A stretch of 64,000 nt of DNA. Origin: Vibrio mimicus (GTDB taxonomy: Bacteria; Pseudomonadota; Gammaproteobacteria; Enterobacterales; Vibrionaceae). Both the position numbers and the translations under genes were made by a program. The notes under the pieces were generated by a model. That model was not told the DNA's origin, searched no databases, and saw nothing but the letters and a program-made list of their open reading frames with translations. Within the stretch, counting starts at the first letter, position 1, and each line of letters begins with the position of its first letter. The DNA lies in NCBI RefSeq assembly GCF_019048845.1, contig NZ_CP077426.1, positions 1,659,501 to 1,723,500 of the forward strand, given 5' to 3'. Shown here piece by piece: positions 24,130-32,090 of this stretch.

Positions 24130-25386
24130 ATGTTTGCTTTGGTTGATGCTAACTCTTTCTACTGTAGCGCTGAGCAAGTTTTCCGCCCCGATTGGCGTGG
24201 AAAGCCGATGATCGTTTTGTCCAACAATGACGGTTGCATTGTCGCAGCGAATCGACAAGCTAAAGAAGCTGGCATAGAAAAGTTCAAACCTTACTTTCAA
24301 GTCAAGGCACTTTGTGAACAGAAGGGGGTGATTGCTCTGTCATCGAACTATGAGTTGTACGCGGATTTATCTGCCAAAATGATGCAGGTTATTGGTCGCT
24401 TCGCACCTGAACAACACATATACAGTATCGATGAGTCTTTCCTTTCATTTGAGCATAGCTTTCCAGCTATTCGTTCTCTCAAAGAGCATGGAATGAAATT
24501 ACGACGCGCTGTTTGGCGTGAATGTCGATTACCCGTATGTGTCGGATTTGGGCAAACATTGACACTCGCCAAAGTGGCCAATCATGCTGCGAAAAAAATT
24601 GAGGGATATAATGGGGTATGTGTCTTAGATAGCGAACGAGAGCGTAGGGTGGTTTTAGGGCAACTGCATGTCTCAGAGGTATGGGGCATAGGCAGGAAAC
24701 TAACCCATCGATTAGAGATGATAGGAATTAATACGGCGCTCAAGCTTGCCAATTACCCTCCTGCACTGATTAGAAAAGAGTTTAACGTAGAAGTGGAGCG
24801 TACAGTACGTGAACTTAATGGACAAAAATGTAAGGGTTGGGATACCGCTAGAGCGGATAAGAAACAAATATTTTCTACCCGCAGTGCAGGGCAGAGGATC
24901 ACTGACCTTGAGTCGTTGCAGCAAGCATTGTGCAAGCATGCAAATATTGCTTCCCTTAAGGCTCGAAAACAAAAATCACTGTGTCGAGTGATGCTTTGTT
25001 TCGCTAACAGTTCACCATTTGACTCGCTTCCTGTGGCACGCCGAGCGATTCATCGTTTTGCGTATCCTACTGCTGATGTGACCCATATAACTCAAGCCGC
25101 CTCTCGATTAGCAGAGCAGTTATTCCAACAGGATGTGAGATTTTATAAAATTGGTGTTGGGCTGATTGACTTAGTTGACGGTCAGCATGAGCAGCCCGAT
25201 CTGTTCAACCTGACCCCGAATAATCCTAAGCTAATGAATGTGTATGACATGTTAAACAATCGATTTGGGAATGATGCTATCTTTCTTGCTGCTCAAGGCA
25301 TAACTCAAAAATGGGCAATGCGGCGTGAAATGTTGTCGCCTCAATACACCACCCGTTGGCAAGATTTACCAAAAATCAAATGCTGA
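24130..25386 (+). CDS. umuC: UmuC-like Y-family polymerase subunit, separated from umuD
   Basis: This is the 418-residue catalytic subunit of translesion polymerase V. Y-family motifs are present: MFALVDANSFYCSAE (metal-binding Asp), LSNNDGCIVAANRQAK and YSIDESFL (catalytic DE). The frame is open back to 24061, but UmuC homology begins at ATG 24130. No LexA box is visible upstream and umuD is not adjacent. Its natural partner is probably the umuD at 3846, 20 kb away. An R unit begins 42 bp after its stop. Confidence 0.93.
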   Translation: MFALVDANSFYCSAEQVFRPDWRGKPMIVLSNNDGCIVAANRQAKEAGIEKFKPYFQVKALCEQKGVIALSSNYELYADLSAKMMQVIGRFAPEQHIYSIDESFLSFEHSFPAIRSLKEHGMKLRRAVWRECRLPVCVGFGQTLTLAKVANHAAKKIEGYNGVCVLDSERERRVVLGQLHVSEVWGIGRKLTHRLEMIGINTALKLANYPPALIRKEFNVEVERTVRELNGQKCKGWDTARADKKQIFSTRSAGQRITDLESLQQALCKHANIASLKARKQKSLCRVMLCFANSSPFDSLPVARRAIHRFAYPTADVTHITQAASRLAEQLFQQDVRFYKIGVGLIDLVDGQHEQPDLFNLTPNNPKLMNVYDMLNNRFGNDAIFLAAQGITQKWAMRREMLSPQYTTRWQDLPKIKC

Positions 25387-25428
25387 TAGTGTAAATTATG
25401 CTCTATCTAATACAGAACTAGCTTGGTT

Positions 25429-25840
25429 TTGCCCCATTGTTGTTTAGACCTTTTACTCATTCACACCCTGTTCACGGTTTTTTGCAATACTAAAAGTTAT
25501 CGATTCTTCCCATGTTGTTGGCTGTTAATCCCCGAGATGTATCACGGAGGTAGATTCCACCACACTCCAAGGCTTCAGCGTGTCTTTTCCACCATCGAAC
25601 GACTTTCCTTTCTTAAAAGAAAAAGCCGCCTAAGTCGGCGGCCATTCATTGCAAGCAAAGGTGTCTATCATCTTGAATCTATCGTTCATCGCAAACACTA
25701 AACGACAGACTTGCGGCATTCAATACTCTTCTGTATAAAACGCGATGAGCAACAAAATGCCTATGTAATTATTGGGGTTATTAGTTGCATTAGTATCATT
25801 ACATCGAGTGATTAGACGGCTTACGGCCTGCTAATCACTG
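25429..25840 (+). repeat. R unit, copy 3 (complete)
   Basis: This complete copy starts GCCCCATTGTTGTTTAGACC and ends AGTGATTAG...CTAATCACTG. Its first ~75 bp are almost identical to the cut copy at 31963, and differ more from copies 1 and 2, so there are two subfamilies. Confidence 0.88.
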
Positions 25841-25856
25841 TTATGGCAAAATAAAC

Positions 25857-26264
25857 ATGAACGAATCAAAGCTCAAGCATCTTGAGTTCATACAAAATGT
25901 GATTTCACGAATGAACTCAAACTCCTTTTTGTTGAAGGGATGGTCAATAACTCTCGTATCTGCTTTGTTTGCGCTAGCCGCCAAGGATGCAAACATTAAT
26001 TACGTGCTAATTTCGTATATCGTTCTTCCTGTTTTTTGGGTGCTTGATGGATTTTTCATTTCGACCGAAAGGGCATATCGTGTCCTTTACACAGAAGTAT
26101 CTCTTAAAGAAGAGTCTGAGATTAATTTTTCTATGGATGCTTCCTGTTTTGCCAAAGGGGGCAACTCTTGGATTTCCGGCGTGTTTTCAAAAACGCTCAT
26201 TCCGTTTTACGGCATATCTATAGCTGCAACATTAATGGTAATGTTCTTAATTAAGGGAAATTAG
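25857..26264 (+). CDS. Small membrane protein paired with a TIR protein
   Basis: The 135 residues have three hydrophobic segments (~23-40, ~49-66 and ~113-131) and soluble N-terminal and middle parts. It is followed after 1 bp by the TIR gene, and both lie in one VCR cassette. I do not recognise the family; by context it may be the membrane effector or anchor of a TIR-based system. Confidence 0.7.
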   Translation: MNESKLKHLEFIQNVISRMNSNSFLLKGWSITLVSALFALAAKDANINYVLISYIVLPVFWVLDGFFISTERAYRVLYTEVSLKEESEINFSMDASCFAKGGNSWISGVFSKTLIPFYGISIAATLMVMFLIKGN

Positions 26265-26265
26265 A

Positions 26266-26943
26266 ATGGGTAAAAAGATATTCGTTTCTTACAAATATGG
26301 AGACAAAAATGTAAAGGCTTTAACAAGTATATTAGGTGATACAAAAGTTAGAGATTATATAGATTTATTGCAGGACATGCTGAGCGAAGAAGATCACATA
26401 AACAAAGGTGAGGCTGATGGCGAGGACATGAGTGACTTTAAAGACAGCACAATTGAGTCAAAGCTTCGCGATAAAATATACGACAGTAGTATTACTATCA
26501 GTGTCATATCAAAGGGCATGAAAGAGTTTCTAGTATCAGAGGATGAGCAGTGGATCCCATGGGAAATATCGTATTCGCTTAAGGAGCATTCTAGAAATGG
26601 CAGAAAAAGCCAAACCAATGGAATTTTAGCGCTTGTATTGCCAGATGAAAACGGGAGTTATAGCTATTTCATTGAGGATGAAAGTTGCACTCATTGTAAG
26701 TGTAGAACATTGAAAACCGATTTTTTGTTTAAAATACAACGAGAGAATATGTTTAACATTAAATCACCAACCTATAACGATTGTGAAAATCATGGCTCCG
26801 GTGGGAAAGTTTATCTAGGGTACTCTTCCTATATTTACTCTGTGAAATGGTGTGATTTCGAGAACAATGTTCAGTATTACTTAGACATTGCCAGCGAAAT
26901 TAACGAAAAAATTGATGATTACGACATCACAAAAGCAGTTTAG
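26266..26943 (+). CDS. TIR-domain protein
   Basis: The 225-residue protein begins with a TIR fold: [11 protein letters not shown] as first strand, [15 protein letters not shown], and [10 protein letters not shown] with a Glu at the NADase catalytic position. A long helical insert sits between strands A and B. After ~135 it has a Cys/His cluster (CTHCKC, later NDCENHG) that could bind zinc. Bacterial TIR proteins make or use NAD-derived signals in phage defence. It pairs with the preceding membrane protein and not with the ThsA downstream, from which an attC site separates it. Confidence 0.8.
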   Translation: MGKKIFVSYKYGDKNVKALTSILGDTKVRDYIDLLQDMLSEEDHINKGEADGEDMSDFKDSTIESKLRDKIYDSSITISVISKGMKEFLVSEDEQWIPWEISYSLKEHSRNGRKSQTNGILALVLPDENGSYSYFIEDESCTHCKCRTLKTDFLFKIQRENMFNIKSPTYNDCENHGSGGKVYLGYSSYIYSVKWCDFENNVQYYLDIASEINEKIDDYDITKAV

Positions 26944-26949
26944 GGTCGG

Positions 26950-27075
26950 CCATAACAAACGCTTCAAGAGGGACACCCAACGCGCGGCATTTTTACTATG
27001 CGTTGGCTTTTGTGATTACGGTGTTATGCGGAAAGTTAGTAGTAGCGTTGCCAGCCCCTTAGGCGGACGTTAGGT
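26950..27075 (+). repeat. attC site (VCR type) 5
   Basis: R'' is CCATAAC, the body is VCR and R' is GTTAGGT (27069-27075). It closes the membrane-TIR cassette and directly precedes Thoeris. Confidence 0.93.
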
Positions 27076-27113
27076 GGTAGGTGTACAAGTCAAGCAGTAT
27101 TGAGGAAGTTTTA

Positions 27114-28547
27114 ATGACAAGAGATCAAGATCTTTTTATACAGCGCTTTGTAAGTGAACTTGAGGAAAGTAACGTTGCAATATTTGCTGGTGCCGGACTG
27201 TCATCATCCGCTGGCTATGTAAATTGGAAAGAATTGCTTCGACCTCTAGCGAATGAATTAAATTTAGATATTGATGAAGAAAAAGATCTAGTCGGTGTTG
27301 CTCAATTCTATTTAAATGAAAATGGACGAAATAGAATAAGTCAACAGTTAATGGATGAAATTGCAACAGCAAAACAACCCACAGAAAATCATAATATTTT
27401 ATCTAGATTGCCAATAAAAATTTTTTGGACTACAAATTATGATAAGTTAATTGAAAAGTCTTTGGAAAATATTAATAAGATTGTTGACGTTAAGTACACA
27501 AATAATCATCTTGCAATCACTAAGAAAAAGAGAGATGCAATTTTATATAAGATGCATGGTGATTGTGATCATCCTGATAGCGCAGTATTAACTAAGGATG
27601 ATTATGAGCGTTATCCCCTTAAAATGAAGCCTTATATAACAGCCCTTTCTGGTGATTTAGTATCAAAAACCTTTCTATTTTTAGGCTTTAGTTTTACTGA
27701 TCCTAATCTTGATTACATCATGAGCCGTGTCAGGGCATATTTTGAAGAGCATCAAAGACAGCATTATTGTATTTTTAAAGAGTGTTGTGAGACAGACTTT
27801 GATACACCGCAGTTGTTTGAAAATGCAAAAGTTAAACAAGCCTTACTAATAAAAGATCTTTCTCGATTTCAAGTGAAAACGGTTTTGGTTAAAAGCTATG
27901 CTGAAATTACAGAAATTTTGTATAAAATCGAAAGGCAATTTAGAAGGAAAACTGTTTTCTTGTCTGGAAGTGCCCATGACTTTACTCCTTTTAATCAGCC
28001 TGATGTAGAATCATTTCTATGTCGCCTAGGGAAAATATTAATTGAAAAAAATTACAAGATTTCTTCAGGCATTGGATTAGGTATTGGCAATGCATTTATA
28101 ACAGGAGCTATCCAAGGAGTATATGAATATCATAACGGTTATATCAATGATTATATAAATATGAAGCCTTTCCCTCAGTATATAGAAAATAAGGTGGAAA
28201 GAGATGCCACATGGGAGAAATATAGATTTGAAATTATTGGTTCTGCTGGTGTTGCAATTTTTTTCATGGGTAACAAACTTGTCAATGGAGAGACTTTAAG
28301 TGCTGATGGTGTTAGAAAAGAGTTTGAGATTGCTCATAAGTTAGGGTTAGCACTAATACCTATCGGTTGTAGCGGTTTTATGGCAAAAGAACTTTGGGAA
28401 GAGGTTATGGCTAATGTTTCAAAATATTATGATGAATCCAATGGAAAATTAATAGAAGCTATTAATGAGCTTGGTGTCGTAGTTGAAAAACCTGAGCAAT
28501 TAATCTCAAAGATTATTAACGTTATTGACTTAATGTCAAAGGAGTAA
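27114..28547 (+). CDS. thsA: Thoeris ThsA: SIR2-SLOG NADase effector
   Basis: The 477-residue protein has an N-terminal SIR2 domain, with AIFAGAGLSSSAGY, FWTTNYDKLIE and a YKMHGD segment with the catalytic His. The C-terminal SLOG domain (KTVFLSGSAHDF, SSGIGLGIGNAF) senses a cyclic ADP-ribose-type signal in known ThsA. The length matches ThsA. The ATG at 27114 has GAGGAAG upstream; the longer GTG start at 27081 overlaps the attC side and is less likely. The TIR partner ThsB follows after 2 bp. In known systems ThsB senses infection and makes the signal, and ThsA then depletes NAD and kills the cell. Confidence 0.9.
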   Translation: MTRDQDLFIQRFVSELEESNVAIFAGAGLSSSAGYVNWKELLRPLANELNLDIDEEKDLVGVAQFYLNENGRNRISQQLMDEIATAKQPTENHNILSRLPIKIFWTTNYDKLIEKSLENINKIVDVKYTNNHLAITKKKRDAILYKMHGDCDHPDSAVLTKDDYERYPLKMKPYITALSGDLVSKTFLFLGFSFTDPNLDYIMSRVRAYFEEHQRQHYCIFKECCETDFDTPQLFENAKVKQALLIKDLSRFQVKTVLVKSYAEITEILYKIERQFRRKTVFLSGSAHDFTPFNQPDVESFLCRLGKILIEKNYKISSGIGLGIGNAFITGAIQGVYEYHNGYINDYINMKPFPQYIENKVERDATWEKYRFEIIGSAGVAIFFMGNKLVNGETLSADGVRKEFEIAHKLGLALIPIGCSGFMAKELWEEVMANVSKYYDESNGKLIEAINELGVVVEKPEQLISKIINVIDLMSKE

Positions 28548-28549
28548 AA

Positions 28550-29047
28550 ATGGCTAGACGTGTATTTTATAGTTTTCATTATGTACCTGATGTAATGAGG
28601 GTCTCTCAAGTTAGGAATATTGGTGCTTTAGAAGCTAATAAACCTGCTTCAGACAATGATTGGGAAACAGTAAAAAGTGGTAAGGATGCAGCGATAAAGA
28701 AATGGATTGCTGAACAAATGAAAGGTCGCACTTGTACTGTTGTATTAGTTGGCGAGGAGACGGCTAATAGAAAGTGGATTAATCATGAAATTGTCGAGTC
28801 ATGGAACAATGGCATGGGTGTGGTTGGAATTTACATCCATGGATTAAAAAATATGGCTGGAAATGTCGCGAATAAAGGAGAAAATCCTTTTGACTATATT
28901 TCATATGGTGATTCAGGGAAAAAACTATCAAGCATAGTGAAATGCTACAATCCACAAGGTACAAATAGTAAGGATCGTTATGCATGGATTGCAGAGCATC
29001 TTGAAAATGCTGTTGAAGAAGCAATTCAGATCAGAAAGCAAAATTAA
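28550..29047 (+). CDS. thsB: Thoeris ThsB: TIR-domain sensor
   Basis: The 165-residue ThsB-type TIR protein starts RRVFYSFHYVPD, continues with TVVLVGEETANRKWINHEI (Glu in the active-site position) and ends in a helical tail. It begins 2 bp after thsA. No attC of VCR type follows. Confidence 0.88.
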   Translation: MARRVFYSFHYVPDVMRVSQVRNIGALEANKPASDNDWETVKSGKDAAIKKWIAEQMKGRTCTVVLVGEETANRKWINHEIVESWNNGMGVVGIYIHGLKNMAGNVANKGENPFDYISYGDSGKKLSSIVKCYNPQGTNSKDRYAWIAEHLENAVEEAIQIRKQN

Positions 29048-29390
29048 ACGCACCTAACAAGAGACTATGGCGCTAAAATTTAATTTTCAGCTTTAGTAGC
29101 GAAGTTAACTTCGCTACTTGATTAGAGGTTTCCAATGCCTGAACTAATCCGTGAGGTGCTAAATTAGCAAAATCACTGACAAAGTTTTGTCCAACGCTGA
29201 GCTAGCAACTGCGGCTAGCTCGGTTCTGCCCCTTTTCGACTTAGTGCTTCTACTCATTTACATACTGCTAATGTGAATTTGCCCTACATGAAGTTATCCG
29301 AACTCAATACATTTACGTGATGCATTACTGTATGTTTGAACCTTACTTTCTGGTACGCTTTACTCAGTTTTTAATAGTATCATTCAAAAT
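29048..29390 (+). other. Intergenic region with a perfect 22-bp palindrome and a degenerate R-unit segment
   Basis: GTAGCGAAGTTAACTTCGCTAC (written here as two arms, GTAGCGAAGTT and AACTTCGCTAC) lies just after 29094 and is probably a terminator for Thoeris. It sits inside a wider pair GCACCTAAC (from 29050) and GAGGTGC (to about 29159). From about 29228 the sequence resembles the left end of the R unit (GCCCCTTTTCGACTTAGTGC), with many changes. Confidence 0.5.
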
Positions 29391-31052
29391 ATGCAACTAA
29401 TTACTCCAGAGATTGAAAACCATTTAGATTCCTTAACGTGGGGGGCCTCAGATGAAGAAAAAGGAGAGGTCTTTACAAACCCCGACATTGTTAACTTCAT
29501 GCTAATTACCTCTGGGATTAGCAACGCCATTAACGCGAAGAGCGTTCGCATACTAGAGCCATCATGTGGTCAAGGTGAGTTTGTTATCGCAATTGCAAAG
29601 CTTTTGGTTGCAAACATAACAGATAACCAAGAACACTACTCTGTAGACTTTATTAAAGGTATGGTTCAGGCTTTTGATATTTCATCAGAAAATATTGCTA
29701 TTGCTAAACAGAAAACCAATGAAGTTTTGCTGAAAGCGCTAACGGTTGAAGAGGCTAACTCAATTGTTGAAAGCTGGTTTTATCACGGCGACTTCTTGTT
29801 AACGGACTTCTCTACTTATTTTAGCCATGTAATTGGTAATCCACCGTATGTCAGGATCGAGAATATCCCGCCATCTTTACTTTCAGCGTATCGCTTTCGC
29901 TACCACACAATGAAAGAACGCGCAGATCTGTACATTGCGTTTTATCAGAAGTGTTTGGAACTACTCGAAGTAAAAGGGGTCTTGTCTTTTATTTGTACGG
30001 ATAGATGGACTAAGAATAGTTACGGTTCGTCATTACGTAGATTTATATCAGCTAGCTATCAACTTGATCTCTACGTAGACCTTTATGGTCAATCTGCATT
30101 TCAATCTGATGTATTGACGTACCCAGCGATTACACAGATATCAAGACAGAAACATAAATCAACAATAATACTGCATAATCCTGAGATAGACTACGAGCTC
30201 TCAGAATCCGTTTATTTAGTGCTTTCTGGGCAAGATAAGAGCTTAAATAAACTCACTGAGAGAAAGGATATTATCGAGAATGACAAGCCCTGGTTATTTG
30301 GATCTGTGGACGAGCTAAATCTAATTAAAAGGTTAGAGAGAGACTTCCCTACAATGGAAGATGTCGGTTGCAAGGTCTACATCGGAGCCGCAACGGGAAA
30401 TAATAAAGTGTACATAGTTGGTGATGATGTAGCACTAGAGCCTAGCCGTAAAGTGCCTTTGGTTACAGCAACTGACATTAGTTCAGGAACATTGATGCAT
30501 TCAGGCAAGTTCATTGTGAACACTTATGACGAAAATGGTGTAGTCAAACTGACAGACTTCCCAATGCTCCAAGAATACTTAACTCAGCATAAAGAAGTTT
30601 TACAAAAACGGCATGTTGCAAAAAAATCGCCACACCACTGGTTTAAGACCATTGATCGAGTTTATCCTGAACGTGCTGCCCAAGAGAAACTATTGATACC
30701 TGATATCAAATCTAAATTGACAACTGTATATGACCCTGGTCAGTATCATCCAAACAACTCTATTTACTATATCTGCTCATCTGATTGGGATATCAGAGCT
30801 CTGCAAGGCGTTCTAATATCGGGGATCGGACAGCTTTTCGTCGAGAACTACTCAACGAAAGTGGCAGGGGGTAATTTGAGGTTTCAAGCTCAGCATTTAA
30901 GAAGAATTTGCTTACCTCGGTGGGAAGACGTTGATTCTGATTTAGCTACTGCTCTCTCAGAGGTTGCTATAAACAATGACATTGAGAAATCAATTCTCTT
31001 AACATCCCAATTATATAAATTGAATAAACAAGAACAACAGTTACTAGGTTAA
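29391..31052 (+). CDS. Type II DNA N6-adenine methyltransferase (PaeR7I/XhoI-type)
   Basis: The 553-residue protein has SAM motif I LEPSCGQGEF (~53-62) and catalytic motif IV NPPYVRIENIP (~148), typical of adenine amino-methylases. A target-recognition half follows. It lies 3 bp before a PaeR7I-family endonuclease gene, so it should protect CTCGAG. The substrate is inferred from the endonuclease neighbour. Confidence 0.9.
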   Translation: MQLITPEIENHLDSLTWGASDEEKGEVFTNPDIVNFMLITSGISNAINAKSVRILEPSCGQGEFVIAIAKLLVANITDNQEHYSVDFIKGMVQAFDISSENIAIAKQKTNEVLLKALTVEEANSIVESWFYHGDFLLTDFSTYFSHVIGNPPYVRIENIPPSLLSAYRFRYHTMKERADLYIAFYQKCLELLEVKGVLSFICTDRWTKNSYGSSLRRFISASYQLDLYVDLYGQSAFQSDVLTYPAITQISRQKHKSTIILHNPEIDYELSESVYLVLSGQDKSLNKLTERKDIIENDKPWLFGSVDELNLIKRLERDFPTMEDVGCKVYIGAATGNNKVYIVGDDVALEPSRKVPLVTATDISSGTLMHSGKFIVNTYDENGVVKLTDFPMLQEYLTQHKEVLQKRHVAKKSPHHWFKTIDRVYPERAAQEKLLIPDIKSKLTTVYDPGQYHPNNSIYYICSSDWDIRALQGVLISGIGQLFVENYSTKVAGGNLRFQAQHLRRICLPRWEDVDSDLATALSEVAINNDIEKSILLTSQLYKLNKQEQQLLG

Positions 31053-31055
31053 TAA

Positions 31056-31790
31056 ATGAATGAATTGGTGAAAAGCGCTGTTAGAAATTTCTGGACAGTA
31101 AGAAATGGTGGCTCTGGTGTTTTAGGTGGGAAAACGCTAGATGGATTTATTGAACTGATCCGTCAAGTTGTTGAGTCTTCGAATCTCGAAGATTTTCAAA
31201 TCCATACTGGGAAAAACACCTCTCAATTGCCTGGATATTTCAGACCTCATAAATCATGGGATATTGTTGTAACTTCCCACGGTTACCTAGTCGCAGCTGT
31301 CGAGTTGAAATCACAAGTAGGCTCAATCGGTAATAACTTTAATAATCGTACAGAAGAAGTTCTGGGTAGTGGATTGGATCTTAGCATCGCAATCGAAGAG
31401 AATGCATTCTTGCCAAGTGTACGCCCATTTATGGGCTATCTTATTTTAGTTGAAGATTCAGAAACTACGAGACGCTCAGCTCAAATCAGTATGGATTACT
31501 TCCCTGTAATGCAAGGGTTCTTAGCCGATGAAAACAACAGGGATACAATTTACCAGCCTGTAAATGGCAAATATCCACGAGTGGCTGGTGTTTCTTATCT
31601 AGAACGCTATGACATTTTATGTCGTAAACTTATGGCTAGACGTATTTATGATGCGGCTTCGGTTATGGCCGCTTCAAGTGAAAATAGTGTCACAGGTGAT
31701 TATCGTAATTTAAGTGCTTCAACTAGTGTTGACGCATTTATTCAACAGCTAACCAATCACTGTAACCTCTTCGCAGATTTTGGCAGCTAA
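31056..31790 (+). CDS. PaeR7I/XhoI-family type II restriction endonuclease
   Basis: The 244-residue enzyme has conserved family stretches KSWDIVVTSHGYLVAAVELKSQ (residues ~68-89; the D...ELK form the PD-(D/E)xK core), NNFNNRTEEVLGS and ERYDILCRKL. The family cuts CTCGAG. It is intact and follows its methylase by 3 bp. At least two CTCGAG sites occur in the window, at 37434 and 55141. Confidence 0.92.
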   Translation: MNELVKSAVRNFWTVRNGGSGVLGGKTLDGFIELIRQVVESSNLEDFQIHTGKNTSQLPGYFRPHKSWDIVVTSHGYLVAAVELKSQVGSIGNNFNNRTEEVLGSGLDLSIAIEENAFLPSVRPFMGYLILVEDSETTRRSAQISMDYFPVMQGFLADENNRDTIYQPVNGKYPRVAGVSYLERYDILCRKLMARRIYDAASVMAASSENSVTGDYRNLSASTSVDAFIQQLTNHCNLFADFGS

Positions 31791-31820
31791 TGGTTAGATA
31801 TGCCAAAACAGAACATTCAA

Positions 31821-31845
31821 GCCTCGTAAATGCGAGGCTTTTTTA
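31821..31845 (+). terminator. Terminator of the restriction-modification operon
   Basis: GCCTCG, TAAATG and CGAGGC are followed by TTTTTT, 31 bp after the endonuclease stop. Confidence 0.88.
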
Positions 31846-31962
31846 TCCACTAGAACTTGCGTCTTTTGCCATATCTTTAGTTATCAATGGATTGCTAATG
31901 TAAAATCTTATGAAACTTATTTTTTGTCCCAAGGTGTACCGACGGGGCATGAAACACGAAAA

Positions 31963-32043
31963 TGCCTCAAAGTTGCTTAGACCTTTTACTCATTCACACC
32001 CTGTTCACGGTTTTTTGCAATACTAAAAGTTATCGATTCTTCT
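31963..32043 (+). repeat. R unit, copy 4 (left end only)
   Basis: About 75 bp nearly identical to the left end of copy 3 end abruptly at GATTCTT, and unrelated sequence leads to the stop of the helicase gene. Similarity to copy 2 begins earlier, near 31945 (GGGGCATG-AACACGAAAATGCC). Confidence 0.8.
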
Positions 32044-32090
32044 GAAAATGTTTTTGAGTCACTTCCGTATAAAAGAGTGGCACATTTTGT

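Noticed and set aside
25423..25701. 92-codon frame across R unit copy 3
   Set aside because: It is not kept open in the other R copies and has low-complexity composition; the R unit looks non-coding.
25857..29047. One large Thoeris operon with two TIR proteins
   Set aside because: An attC site (26950-27075) separates the membrane/TIR pair from thsAB, so they are treated as two systems.
29050..29159. A further attC site after thsB
   Set aside because: It begins GCACCTAAC and has an outer inverted pair, but no GTTRRRY box closes it and the body is not VCR-like; kept only as an odd inverted repeat.
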